Below are positions 1-8,260 of a DNA stretch of 39,823 nt, in pieces (the first letter of the stretch is position 1; the number at the start of each line of letters is the position of its first letter). The DNA is from Lachnospiraceae bacterium (GTDB lineage Bacteria; Bacillota; Clostridia; Lachnospirales; Lachnospiraceae): contig JAFOND010000028.1 of the NCBI GenBank assembly GCA_017418645.1, positions 1 through 39,823 on the forward strand, given 5' to 3'. The notes under the pieces are model-generated. The model was not told the origin of the DNA. It ran no database searches and saw nothing but the letters and a program-made list of their open reading frames with translations. The position numbers were made by a program, and so were the translations under genes.

Positions 1-1
1 A

Positions 2-265
2 AAAAGCATTGCCGTTCCCATGATCGCAGTGTTTATAATCTGTGATGGATTTGCTACAGTCTCATGGATCGGAATGGTTATAAAAAAACAAATACCCTTG
101 AATCCGGTTTCTATTATCTGTACACCTGTTACGATTGCTTTGTTGGGACAATTAATGAATCTGATTGCGGAAGGGCTGGATTCCGGGTTTGAATCCTTAG
201 GTTGGGGACTCATGTATTTTGTTTGCGCTATGAAACTTGTTGATAAGGATGAAAAATCATGCTAA
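2..265 (+). CDS. Small membrane protein, 5' end outside the window
   Basis: The reading frame is open from the first bases of the window, so the gene probably starts upstream. A first ATG inside the window is at 20, but no ribosome-binding site can be judged there. The visible ~87 codons encode two or three hydrophobic segments separated by short polar loops, and the protein ends with a charged tail and a terminal cysteine. I do not recognise the family. It lies just before the ATC-hydrolase-like genes, separated by about 95 bases that include a strong Shine-Dalgarno for the next gene. Membrane location is inferred from hydrophobicity alone. Confidence 0.5.
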   Translation, partial: KSIAVPMIAVFIICDGFATVSWIGMVIKKQIPLNPVSIICTPVTIALLGQLMNLIAEGLDSGFESLGWGLMYFVCAMKLVDKDEKSC

Positions 266-359
266 GTATGCTGTTAACCGTTTTTCTTACAATAGTAATA
301 GGTTTTAAGAAATGACGGAGTGCGCAAAAAGAGAAAACTTTTGAAGGGGGATGTATTAA

Positions 360-992
360 ATGAAATACGCAGGATTACCGGCAGCCATGTGGTTGCTTTA
401 TAACAGATCATTCAAGAAATGTCTTGAGACGGAACTCGGGTATAAAGAGGTTACGGCAAGAATTATCACAACGGCGGCAAAACCGAGATATATAGATATA
501 ATAGAGAAAATCCCGGAATTTGAAAAAGAAGACCGTTTTAAAGCTAATATTGTTAATTGCGCTTTATTGATAGCTTTTCTTCAGAGTATGCAAAGACGCC
601 CCGGTGTAGAAGAGCTTACGGAATTTTATAAAAATGCCATGTCCAACACTGCGACTAAGATTTTCTGCAAAGCAGGAGGAAAAAGTAAGTTTACGGAGAA
701 AGATATCTCCGGGATGAAAAAAACAGCGAATCTGAAAGCCGCGGATCGAAACCCTTATTCCTGGAACATGGAGTATCTTCCGTATAATGACGGAAGCGGT
801 TACGAGGCAAGATTTACGAAATGCGGTATATGCACTCTTATGAAGGAATACGGATACTTTGATCTTGTTCCTGCCATGTGCCATCTGGATTATACGATGA
901 GTGAATTGGGAGGAGCAACTACGTTTGTAAGAAAATATACTCTTGCTTCCGGTGGACCGTATTGTGATTGTGGATACAAAAGGAAAAAATGA
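360..992 (+). CDS. L-2-amino-thiazoline-4-carboxylic acid hydrolase-like protein (ATC hydrolase family), copy 1
   Basis: A 210-residue protein. Its C-terminal half carries the family's cysteine-rich pattern: KCGICTL, then PAMCHLDY about 20 residues on, then a threonine/glycine-rich stretch ending in GGPYCDC near residue 203. Characterised members hydrolyse 2-amino-thiazoline-4-carboxylate to N-carbamoyl-cysteine, but most members have unknown substrates, so the substrate here is open. The start at 360 follows a strong GAAGGGGG ribosome-binding site. The stop overlaps the GAGGTG ribosome-binding site of the paralogous gene that follows, so the two are co-translated neighbours. No signal peptide is seen, so the protein is probably cytoplasmic. 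Confidence 0.75.
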   Translation: MKYAGLPAAMWLLYNRSFKKCLETELGYKEVTARIITTAAKPRYIDIIEKIPEFEKEDRFKANIVNCALLIAFLQSMQRRPGVEELTEFYKNAMSNTATKIFCKAGGKSKFTEKDISGMKKTANLKAADRNPYSWNMEYLPYNDGSGYEARFTKCGICTLMKEYGYFDLVPAMCHLDYTMSELGGATTFVRKYTLASGGPYCDCGYKRKK

Positions 993-1000
993 GGTGCTTT

Positions 1001-1615
1001 ATGGATTTAAAGAAAAAAACAATCAAGACTTTAAAGAAAAAACAGGTTTTTCGAAGGGAACTGGAGAAACAACTATCCAAGCCGGAGGCGGATAAGATAT
1101 GGCGGGATGCCCATAAACGGCTGTACGGGCTATATAAAACACACAGAGACTTGCCCAAGGGTGTTGCCATGCATACCGATACATTTATATTCCCTGCGGC
1201 TGCAATCTATCTTGCAATGAAGGAATTTGATAAAGATTTTGCATATGATACGATGCAAAGGAGCATGGGCGAAAGATCAAAAGCGTACGGAAAAAAACTG
1301 GCAATGCTTTGCAGGGTGCCTGGATTCGATAAAATGTTTATAAAAATATGGGATTCAATGACGCGAAAGGTCTTCGGGGAAAGTTCGGGCTTTAAGAATG
1401 TTTTTTATCCCAAAGAAAAGGATTTATTCAGAATGGACATAACGCAGTGTCCGTACAATAAGTACCTAACAGAGGCCGGATGTCCCGAAATAAACATATT
1501 GTTCTGTAAAAACGACGAGTACATGTACGGAAATCTGCCGGGGCTGAGGTTTACAAGAACCGGAACCATCGGAGCCGGAAGCAGATGCTGTGATTTTAAG
1601 TTGGAATTATTATAA
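1001..1615 (+). CDS. L-2-amino-thiazoline-4-carboxylic acid hydrolase-like protein (ATC hydrolase family), copy 2
   Basis: A 204-residue protein from the ATG at 1001, chosen because GAGGTG lies 5 bases upstream. A longer frame from 968 lacks such a site and would run back into the preceding gene. The C-terminal third has the family signature: TQCPYNK, GCPEINILFCKND, RFTRTGT and a final RCCDF. The N-terminus is lysine-rich. It is clearly related to, but divergent from, the preceding protein, so this is an old tandem duplication or a two-component arrangement. A perfect 10-bp terminator hairpin follows six bases after the stop. Substrate unknown; cytoplasmic by inference. Confidence 0.75.
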   Translation: MDLKKKTIKTLKKKQVFRRELEKQLSKPEADKIWRDAHKRLYGLYKTHRDLPKGVAMHTDTFIFPAAAIYLAMKEFDKDFAYDTMQRSMGERSKAYGKKLAMLCRVPGFDKMFIKIWDSMTRKVFGESSGFKNVFYPKEKDLFRMDITQCPYNKYLTEAGCPEINILFCKNDEYMYGNLPGLRFTRTGTIGAGSRCCDFKLELL

Positions 1616-1620
1616 GGCGA

Positions 1621-1656
1621 AAGCAAGGTGGATTTACACCTTGCTTTCTTTCTTTT
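1621..1656 (+). terminator. Rho-independent terminator after the ATC-hydrolase pair
   Basis: A perfect 10-bp stem AAGCAAGGTG / CACCTTGCTT with a six-base loop is followed by a T-rich run (TTCTTTCTTTT). It separates the ATC-hydrolase pair from the miaB operon. Confidence 0.9.
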
Positions 1657-1661
1657 AAGAA

Positions 1662-1690
1662 TTGCGAATATCTGTGAAATAGTGTAAAAT
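1662..1690 (+). promoter_or_regulatory. Probable sigma-A-type promoter for the miaB-ruvB operon
   Basis: TTGCGA at 1662-1667 and TAAAAT at 1685-1690 are separated by 17 bases. They lie directly after the terminator and about 45-60 bases before miaB translation begins. Confidence 0.55.
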
Positions 1691-1732
1691 ATCACTAAAT
1701 TTATATAGTCTGCGGAAAGGATATTAAAGGGT

Positions 1733-3130
1733 TTGAAAGGAGAAACAATTCTACAGAACGAATATATCAATAAGTGTAAAGAAGAGCGGGAAAAGCTTGA
1801 AAAGAAGCTTTCCCGCCCTGTTACGTTTCATGTAACAACCTTTGGTTGTCAGATGAACGCCAGGGATTCCGAAAAGCTTTCCGGAATTCTTGAGGCGGCG
1901 GGCTATGTTAAGAAGGAAGAAGAGGATGCGGATGTCGTCATCCTTAACACCTGTACCGTCCGTGAAAATGCTAATCAGAAGGTATACGGAAGACTCGGTT
2001 ATCTAAAAACAAAAAAGGAAAAGAATCCGGAAATGAAGATCATGCTCTGCGGATGTATGATGCAGGAACCCTCCGTTATCGAAAAGATAATGGAAAGCTA
2101 TCGGTTTGTGGATCTTGTTTTCGGAACCTTTAATCTCTACAGGTTTGCGGAACTCTTATATAAGTCTCAGACTCATAAGGGACTTCTTATTGAGATAGAA
2201 AAAGAGGATCAGACCATTGTCGAAGATCTTCCCACAGACAGAAAATATAAATTCAAATCCGGTGTAAATATCATGTTCGGCTGCAATAATTTCTGCAGCT
2301 ACTGTATTGTGCCCTATGTCCGCGGAAGGGAAAAGAGCAGGACATCGGAGGATATAATCGACGAGGTAAAAAAACTTGCGGAGGATGGCGTTATGGAAGT
2401 CATGCTCCTGGGTCAGAACGTTAATTCATACGGAAAAGGCCTTGATGAAGATATTTCTTTTGCGGAGCTTTTAAGGAAAGTCTGCGATGTTCCCGGAATA
2501 GAAAGAGTCCGTTTTATGACGTCGCACCCGAAGGACCTTTCCGACGAACTTATCGATGTTATGGCTGAAAACGAAAAGATCTGCAGGCATCTTCATCTGC
2601 CGCTGCAGTCGGGAAGCGATGAAATCCTGAAAAGGATGAACAGGCATTATACAAAAGAGGATTATCTTAAACTTGTGGAAAAGATCCGTGCTAAAGTTCC
2701 GGGTATCGCAATAACAACGGATATAATCGTCGGCTTCCCGGGAGAGACGGAAGAGGATTTTCTTGAAACCATGGATGTTTGCGAAAAAGTCCGTTTTGAT
2801 TCCGCTTTTACATTCATATACAGTAAAAGAACGGGAACTCCCGCCGCATCATACGAGGATCAGGTTCCCGAAGATGTTATAAAAGACCGTTTTGACAGAC
2901 TTCTTGCACTTGTTCAGAGGTGTGGAAGAGAAAGAGCGGAAGAATGGACGAATGAAACACTCCCCGTATTATTTGAGGATATAAACAGACAGGATGAAAA
3001 CCTTGTAACCGGACGTCTTTCGAATAATTCTGTTGTGCATGTTAAGGGTGACGAGAGCCTTATCGGAAAGATACTTCCGGTACGCCTTACGGAATGCAGA
3101 GGCTTCTACTACATGGGAGAGATCGCGTGA
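1733..3130 (+). CDS. miaB: tRNA-2-methylthio-N6-dimethylallyladenosine synthase MiaB
   Basis: A radical-SAM methylthiotransferase that adds the 2-methylthio group to i6A37 of tRNAs. Counting from 1733, the N-terminal UPF0004 domain has FGCQMNARDSE (Cys39), NTCTVREN (Cys74) and CGCMMQE (Cys108) for the auxiliary Fe-S cluster. The radical-SAM core has GCNNFCSYC (Cys184, 188, 191). A C-terminal TRAM domain covers roughly the last 65 residues. The start is uncertain: the frame opens with TTG at 1733, but the only good Shine-Dalgarno (AAAGGAG, 1736-1742) lies inside that frame and points to an ATT codon at 1748. The stop overlaps the GTG of the next gene in GTGA. It is first in an operon running to ruvB. 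Confidence 0.95.
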   Translation: MKGETILQNEYINKCKEEREKLEKKLSRPVTFHVTTFGCQMNARDSEKLSGILEAAGYVKKEEEDADVVILNTCTVRENANQKVYGRLGYLKTKKEKNPEMKIMLCGCMMQEPSVIEKIMESYRFVDLVFGTFNLYRFAELLYKSQTHKGLLIEIEKEDQTIVEDLPTDRKYKFKSGVNIMFGCNNFCSYCIVPYVRGREKSRTSEDIIDEVKKLAEDGVMEVMLLGQNVNSYGKGLDEDISFAELLRKVCDVPGIERVRFMTSHPKDLSDELIDVMAENEKICRHLHLPLQSGSDEILKRMNRHYTKEDYLKLVEKIRAKVPGIAITTDIIVGFPGETEEDFLETMDVCEKVRFDSAFTFIYSKRTGTPAASYEDQVPEDVIKDRFDRLLALVQRCGRERAEEWTNETLPVLFEDINRQDENLVTGRLSNNSVVHVKGDESLIGKILPVRLTECRGFYYMGEIA

Positions 3131-3507
3131 AAGAAAAGAGCCGTTTCAGAAAGAAAGATGTGATAATAATCCTTTCTCTTGTTATTTTTGCGGCGTTAAG
3201 TTTTATTCTGATATATCTTGTTTTGCCAAAAACGGGAGACAAGGTTGTTATAACCGTTAACGGAGAGGAATACGGGATATATCCGTTATCTGTCGATAAA
3301 GAGATCGAGATAAAACAGATAGATAAAACAAACATAATTGTTATAGAAAACGGCGAAGTTTATATGAAAGAGGCGGATTGCCCCGATAAACTTTGCATAA
3401 AAATGGGTAAGAAGAGTAAAGGCGGGCAGAGCATAATCTGTCTTCCGAACAAGATAAGTGCAGAAGTTATCACGGGTGAGGATAAATATGACAGCATCGC
3501 GCAGTAA
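3127..3507 (+). CDS. NusG domain II-containing membrane-anchored protein
   Basis: A 126-residue protein: basic N-terminus, one transmembrane helix at about residues 12-32, then an extracytoplasmic NusG domain II-like beta domain (VVITVNGEEYG and following), with EADCPDKLC and a GGQSIICLPN ending typical of these short proteins. GTG at 3127 is chosen because GGGAG lies 7 bases upstream and it overlaps the miaB stop. In Clostridia this family commonly precedes the Gx-transporter gene, as here. Its function is not established. The paired cysteines could form a disulfide or bind a ligand, which is inference. Confidence 0.8.
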   Translation: MKEKSRFRKKDVIIILSLVIFAALSFILIYLVLPKTGDKVVITVNGEEYGIYPLSVDKEIEIKQIDKTNIIVIENGEVYMKEADCPDKLCIKMGKKSKGGQSIICLPNKISAEVITGEDKYDSIAQ

Positions 3508-3994
3508 AAAAGTTGCAACACTTGCATTATTCCTTGCTCTTGCAATGATCCTTTCGTATGTTGAAGCGATCGTTCCGATACCGATACCGGTTCCCGGAAT
3601 TAAACTTGGACTTGCAAATTCCGCAGTGCTTATAATACTGTTATTGGAAAAGCCGGGGGATGCGCTTCTGGTATCTCTGGTAAGGATATTTTTATCGGGA
3701 CTTTTGTTCGGAAACGCTTTTTCCATAATATACAGCCTTTCCGGAGGAATCTTAAGTTTTGTTATCATGTTTCTTGCAATAAAACTTATTAAGCTGCATC
3801 CTGTAACTGCAAGTATTCTCGGTGGCGTTTTTCATAACATCGGACAGGTTATTGCGGCGTGTTTTATTTTAGGAACAAAGGCAGTGCTTTACTATATCCC
3901 GGTTTTACTTGTCTCGGGAATCATAACCGGAGCTCTTATCGGGATAATATCAAATGAAATTCATAAAAGGATCGGAGGAAAGATACTAATATGA
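3488..3994 (+). CDS. Gx transporter / heptaprenyl diphosphate synthase component I-like membrane protein
   Basis: A 168-residue, strongly hydrophobic protein with about five membrane helices and the family hallmark PGIKLGLAN near residue 38. The family is named after component I of heptaprenyl diphosphate synthase, but its membrane topology resembles small ECF-type substrate-binding subunits, and 'Gx transporter' is the neutral name. ATG at 3488 is chosen for GGTGAG seven bases upstream. It overlaps the end of the NusG-II gene by 20 bases, and its own stop overlaps the ruvA start (ATGA). The frame could start at 3458 but would then overlap more and lack a ribosome-binding site. Substrate unknown. 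Confidence 0.8.
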   Translation: MTASRSKKVATLALFLALAMILSYVEAIVPIPIPVPGIKLGLANSAVLIILLLEKPGDALLVSLVRIFLSGLLFGNAFSIIYSLSGGILSFVIMFLAIKLIKLHPVTASILGGVFHNIGQVIAACFILGTKAVLYYIPVLLVSGIITGALIGIISNEIHKRIGGKILI

Positions 3995-4605
3995 TCTCAT
4001 ACATAAAAGGAACGGTGGAAGATATAGGGGACGATTATTTTGTCCTTGAGAGCCATGATATAGGATATCGCATATTTGCGCCCGGAAGTGTCTTAAACAG
4101 GCTTCCCGCAAAAGGGACGGAGATAAAGGTACACACATATTTTAAGGTGAGCGAGGATGCCATACAGTTATACGGCTTTCTGGACAAGGAAACAAAGAAT
4201 CTTTTCCTTATGCTTCTTTCCGTAAACAGTGTAGGACCGAAGGCTGCGCTTTCAATTCTCTCCGTATTCTCAGCGGAAGATGTTCGCTTTGCCATTGTTT
4301 CGGGAGATTCAAAGACCATATCCCGGGCACCGGGAATCGGGACAAAGACGGCGCAGAGGATCATATTGGATCTTAAAGACAAGCTTGATGCAGCGGAAGT
4401 TGTGGAGGACAAGCTTTCCGGCGGTGTTTCGACAGATATTCCCACCGGCACACCCTCCGTTAAGACGGATGCGATCGCAGCGCTTACCGCGTTGGGATAC
4501 AGCCAGACGGATGCATATAAAGCGGTTTCAAAGGCGACCATCACGGAAAGCACCACAGTTGAAGACTTATTAAAAGAAGCTCTTAAGGAGTTGGCGTTCA
4601 TATGA
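3991..4605 (+). CDS. ruvA: Holliday junction branch migration complex subunit RuvA
   Basis: A 204-residue protein, normal length for RuvA. The N-terminal OB fold begins [20 protein letters not shown]. The central helix-hairpin-helix region includes [16 protein letters not shown] and [20 protein letters not shown]. The C-terminal domain III (about 155-204, with [10 protein letters not shown]) contacts RuvB. RuvA tetramers hold the four-way junction while RuvB motors pull the DNA during recombinational repair. The gene overlaps its upstream and downstream neighbours by four bases each (ATGA), consistent with translational coupling to ruvB. Confidence 0.97.
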   Translation: MISYIKGTVEDIGDDYFVLESHDIGYRIFAPGSVLNRLPAKGTEIKVHTYFKVSEDAIQLYGFLDKETKNLFLMLLSVNSVGPKAALSILSVFSAEDVRFAIVSGDSKTISRAPGIGTKTAQRIILDLKDKLDAAEVVEDKLSGGVSTDIPTGTPSVKTDAIAALTALGYSQTDAYKAVSKATITESTTVEDLLKEALKELAFI

Positions 4606-5597
4606 AAAAAATCTTGGAAACAACGGTACAAACAGAAGACGAGAAATTGGAAGGCTCCTTACGCCCCCAGAATCTGTCGGAATACATCGGACAGGAAAAG
4701 GCTAAGGAAACCATGGCAATATATTTAAAGGCTGCAAAAGACAGAAACGAGCCTTTGGATCATACGCTTCTTTACGGACCTCCGGGACTCGGAAAAACAA
4801 CTCTTGCGGGAATAATCGCAAACGAGATGGGAGTTAACATGAAGATAACTTCCGGTCCCGCAATCGCAAAACCCGGTGAAATGGCTGCGATCCTTTCCGG
4901 ACTTTCCGAAGGCGACGTTCTTTTTGTGGACGAGATCCACCGCCTCAACAGACAGGTTGAAGAAGTATTATATCCCGCTATGGAAGACTATTGCATAGAC
5001 ATAATGATCGGAAAGGGCAGTACGGCACGTTCCATCCGCCTTGACCTTCCGAAGTTTACACTTGTTGGGGCAACAACACGGGCGGGACTTTTATCCGCGC
5101 CGCTCCGTGACCGTTTCGGGATAATCCATCACCTTGAATTCTACACGCCCGATGAACTTTCGCTGATAGTTTCACATTCCGCGAAGAAACTTAATGTTAA
5201 GATAGATAGCGACGGCGCATATGAGATTGCAAGAAGATCAAGAGGAACACCGCGTCTTTCAAACAGATTGTTAAAACGTATCAGGGATTATGCGGAAGTC
5301 CGCTACGATGGCGAGATCACAAAAGATATAGCAAACGAAGGCTTAAATCTTCTTGACGTGGATAAACTCGGACTCGATATAAATGACCGTAATCTCATCA
5401 TGATGATAATAGACAAATTCGACGGCGGACCTGTTGGACTGGACACTCTTTCCGCCGCCCTGGGAGAGGACTCGGGAACCATCGAAGAAGTGATAGAACC
5501 CTACCTTGTAAAAAACGGTCTCATAAACAGAACACCGAAAGGCAGAGTCGCAACAAAAGCGGCATATGACCACTTTAATATTCCGTTTTCCGAATAA
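4602..5597 (+). CDS. ruvB: Holliday junction branch migration ATPase RuvB
   Basis: A 331-residue AAA+ motor, full length. Walker A is GPPGLGKTT at residues 59-67. Walker B is VDEIHR around 109-114. The sensor and arginine-finger region has [21 protein letters not shown]-terminal winged-helix domain ends with [14 protein letters not shown]. It forms hexameric rings on DNA either side of RuvA and drives branch migration. It overlaps the ruvA stop by 4 bp and is the last gene of the miaB-ruvB operon. No clear hairpin terminator follows before the zapA promoter. Confidence 0.98.
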   Translation: MKKILETTVQTEDEKLEGSLRPQNLSEYIGQEKAKETMAIYLKAAKDRNEPLDHTLLYGPPGLGKTTLAGIIANEMGVNMKITSGPAIAKPGEMAAILSGLSEGDVLFVDEIHRLNRQVEEVLYPAMEDYCIDIMIGKGSTARSIRLDLPKFTLVGATTRAGLLSAPLRDRFGIIHHLEFYTPDELSLIVSHSAKKLNVKIDSDGAYEIARRSRGTPRLSNRLLKRIRDYAEVRYDGEITKDIANEGLNLLDVDKLGLDINDRNLIMMIIDKFDGGPVGLDTLSAALGEDSGTIEEVIEPYLVKNGLINRTPKGRVATKAAYDHFNIPFSE

Positions 5598-5607
5598 AAA
5601 TTTTTTC

Positions 5608-5636
5608 TTGTTTTCGGGAATGATAGTCGCTATAAT
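5608..5636 (+). promoter_or_regulatory. Probable sigma-A-type promoter for the zapA operon
   Basis: TTGTTT at 5608-5613 and a perfect TATAAT at 5631-5636 are 17 bases apart. They lie immediately after ruvB and 34 bases before the zapA ATG. Confidence 0.7.
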
Positions 5637-5670
5637 ATAAGGGATTTCACGTTTCGAAAGGAGCATTTTG

Positions 5671-6096
5671 ATGTCAGCAAAGAAGAGTGCCGAAGTCATA
5701 ATTGACGGCAAAGTTTATACTTTAAGCGGATACGAGGAAGAAGAATATCTGCAGAAGATCGCGCTTTATATTAACGGAAAGATAAATGAACTTCGTGAAA
5801 TGGATCAGTTCAAACTTCTTTCGAGAGATATGCAGTGCACGCTTCTTGAACTCAATATCGCTGATGATTTTTATAAGGCAAAAGACCAGATTGAAAAGCT
5901 TGAAGCCGAAGTGGAACTGAAAGATAAAGAGCTTTATGATCTGAAACATGATCTTATTTCGGATCAGGTGAAGTTTGAAGACATGCAAAAAGCAATCGAT
6001 AATCTTGAAGACGAGAAGAAAGAACTTGCCGCAATAAAGACAAAGCTTGAAGCTTCATTGGAGGATGCTCTTTTAGGATCGATCTCAGGATCATAG
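5671..6096 (+). CDS. zapA: Cell division protein ZapA
   Basis: A 141-residue protein. The N-terminal ZapA domain (KSAEVIIDGKVYTLSGYEEE, then YINGKINEL) is followed by a long coiled coil from about residue 70 to 130. ZapA binds FtsZ and promotes Z-ring bundling on the inner face of the membrane. The length with coiled-coil extension is typical for Clostridia. ATG at 5671 is chosen for AAAGGAG eight bases upstream. It has its own promoter and is followed after 7 bases by the U32 gene and then ftsW/pbp genes, so the operon links division and envelope synthesis. Confidence 0.88.
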   Translation: MSAKKSAEVIIDGKVYTLSGYEEEEYLQKIALYINGKINELREMDQFKLLSRDMQCTLLELNIADDFYKAKDQIEKLEAEVELKDKELYDLKHDLISDQVKFEDMQKAIDNLEDEKKELAAIKTKLEASLEDALLGSISGS

Positions 6097-6103
6097 TTTT
6101 TAA

Positions 6104-8257
6104 ATGAAAAAAACGGAACTTTTAGCCCCTGCGGGGGATCTTGAAATATTAAAAAGTGTTGCTTTGTCCGGAGCGGACGCCGTATACTTCGGCGGAGAGC
6201 TTTTCGGAGCAAGGAAGAACGCCAAAAATTTTACATTAAACGAAGCGGAGGAGGCACTCCGCTTTTTGCATTTACATAATAAAAAAGGATACCTTACGGT
6301 TAATACGCTTCTTAAAAACACAGAGATTGAACGGGACCTTTATAAGTATCTGAAATCTTATTACGAGATAGGTCTTGATGCCGTTATTGTTCAGGATTTC
6401 GGTGTTATGACCTTTGTCCGTGATTATTTCCCCGCTATGCATGTTCATGCCAGCACACAGATGTCCGGAGCTTCCAAATATTCTGCAAGACTTTTTAAAG
6501 AACAGGGCTGCACACGGCTGGTTACCGCAAGAGAGTTATCTATCTCTGAAATAAAAGAAATCCATGATAATGTTGACATAGAGATCGAAACCTTTGTACA
6601 CGGAGCCCTCTGTGTTTCTTATTCGGGGAACTGTCTGATGAGCAGCATGATAGGCGGAAGATCGGGAAACCGCGGCCTCTGCGCACAGCCCTGCCGACTG
6701 CCTTATGATGTTTTGGACGAAGATAAAAAGCCTGTTAAGAATGCGCCGGGGAAATATATGCTTAGTCCGAAAGATCTATGCGGATTAAGAGACATTAAGA
6801 AGATGTCGGAAGCGGGAGTATTTTCCTTTAAGATTGAAGGCAGGATGAAGTCCATAAGCTATGCTTCCGGGGTTACTGCTGTCTACAGAGAAGCTTTTGA
6901 CAGAACGGAAGCCGGAGAAGACATGGCGGATCCTTCCGTTTCGAAAAAACTGTATGAAAAACTTCTGAACCTTGGAAATCGTGAAGGGTTTACGGATCTT
7001 TATTTTCTTGCAAAAAACGGGAAAGAGATGATGTCTTTCAGGGACAGTGCGCATAAAGTTGAGGACCACCTCATCCGTCACGCCTACGGCGCGACACCTT
7101 CCCCTCAAGGGGAAGGCTATATTCCCATTAGCGGAGTATTGTCGGCGAGCGGATCCGAACTTAAACTCACTGTTTCAAACGAAGATGTATCCGTTACGGT
7201 AACGGGAGAGAAACCCGATGAAGCGATAAACAGAGCAACAACAAAAGAGGAGATAAGGGAAACTCTGTGTAAGACCGGTAATACGCAGTTTTCCTTTGAA
7301 GAACTTGAAGTTATTGTATCGGACGGTCTGTTCATCCCCATGAAGAATATAAAGAGCATCCGTCGTGATGCTTTCGAAAAACTTACAAAGGAACTGCTTC
7401 CCCACGGAGACAGACCGGATCCCGTTCCTTATGAAGAATACGGTATTGATACGGATGAGATCAAAACATATGGAATAAATGAGAGGAAACCGTCTGTATC
7501 TGCGCATGTTCTAAGCGAAGAACAGCTTGAAGCCGTACTTAAACATCCTTCGGTCGGAACAGTGGGTGTGCCCGCATCGTTATGCATAAAAGATAAATAT
7601 ATTGTAAATAGAATTGCAAATGCCGATAAACGTTCAAGAATCCTGCTGCCGCCGGTATTCAGGACATATACGGAACAGATCTTCTTTGAAAACAAAGATA
7701 TTCTGAATTCTTTTGATGAGTATATGCCCTATACTTATGACGGCTTAAAGTATCTTCTTGACAATAACGTTGATCCGGCAAAAATAATCCTTTCGGACAA
7801 TCTTTACACCTGGAACGAAAGAAGTATTATTGCCTTCGGAAAGCTCGGTATAGATCGCTTTACCGCTCCTTTTGAACTTAACGAGAAAGAGCTGGCTCAC
7901 AGAAATAACGAAAATACCGAATTTATGATCTATGGCCGATATCCTCTTATGTATATGCAAAACTGCATAAACAGGGATATGTTTTCCTGTAACAAAACTG
8001 AAAAAACATATTTTCTTAAGGATCGCTTAAATATGGTTTTTCCTGTGTATAATACATGCACTTTTTGCTATAATACCCTATATAATTCACTTCCGACCTC
8101 ACTGATAAACGAAGCGGAAAAGATAAACAGACTAGGTTTTTCATCCATAAGATATTCGTTTACAACGGAGAGTAAAAAAGAAACGGAAGCCATCCTTTCC
8201 GGGGCAGGGCCGAAAGAAAAGGCCACAAACGGACACTTCAAACGCGGAGTACAATAA
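6104..8257 (+). CDS. Peptidase U32 family protein (tRNA/rRNA hydroxylation type)
   Basis: A 717-residue protein. The N-terminal U32 TIM-barrel domain begins TELLAPAGDLEILKSVALSG. A cysteine set, Cys170, Cys177, Cys193 and Cys197, lies in CVSYSGNC and GLCAQPC. The signature FKIEGRMKS is at about residue 243. Despite the peptidase name, characterised relatives (TrhP, RlhA) hydroxylate tRNA U34 or 23S rRNA and use these cysteines for an Fe-S cluster. The C-terminal half is the longer collagenase-like region found in RlhA-type members. Which RNA this one modifies cannot be told. An odd palindromic segment, 7064-7118, is translated in frame as residues ~321-338. The gene sits between zapA and ftsW. 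Confidence 0.85.
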   Translation: MKKTELLAPAGDLEILKSVALSGADAVYFGGELFGARKNAKNFTLNEAEEALRFLHLHNKKGYLTVNTLLKNTEIERDLYKYLKSYYEIGLDAVIVQDFGVMTFVRDYFPAMHVHASTQMSGASKYSARLFKEQGCTRLVTARELSISEIKEIHDNVDIEIETFVHGALCVSYSGNCLMSSMIGGRSGNRGLCAQPCRLPYDVLDEDKKPVKNAPGKYMLSPKDLCGLRDIKKMSEAGVFSFKIEGRMKSISYASGVTAVYREAFDRTEAGEDMADPSVSKKLYEKLLNLGNREGFTDLYFLAKNGKEMMSFRDSAHKVEDHLIRHAYGATPSPQGEGYIPISGVLSASGSELKLTVSNEDVSVTVTGEKPDEAINRATTKEEIRETLCKTGNTQFSFEELEVIVSDGLFIPMKNIKSIRRDAFEKLTKELLPHGDRPDPVPYEEYGIDTDEIKTYGINERKPSVSAHVLSEEQLEAVLKHPSVGTVGVPASLCIKDKYIVNRIANADKRSRILLPPVFRTYTEQIFFENKDILNSFDEYMPYTYDGLKYLLDNNVDPAKIILSDNLYTWNERSIIAFGKLGIDRFTAPFELNEKELAHRNNENTEFMIYGRYPLMYMQNCINRDMFSCNKTEKTYFLKDRLNMVFPVYNTCTFCYNTLYNSLPTSLINEAEKINRLGFSSIRYSFTTESKKETEAILSGAGPKEKATNGHFKRGVQ
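7064..7118. repeat. Double-hairpin palindromic repeat-like segment inside the U32 gene
   Basis: Two adjacent hairpins: GTCACGCC/GGCGCGAC (7077-7084 with 7088-7095, one mismatch, loop TAC) and a perfect CCTTCCCC/GGGGAAGG (7097-7104 with 7109-7116, loop TCAA). The flanking sequence reads CCACCTCATCC. This resembles, from memory, a short palindromic dispersed element common in clostridial genomes. It keeps the reading frame and adds a peptide (DHLIRHAYGATPSPQGEGY) that looks unlike the surrounding domain. No second copy is seen in the window. Confidence 0.6.
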
Positions 8258-8260
8258 TAA

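Noticed and set aside
4035-4631. Minus-strand open frame opposite ruvA
   Set aside because: Complete overlap with the unmistakable ruvA gene; no independent signals.
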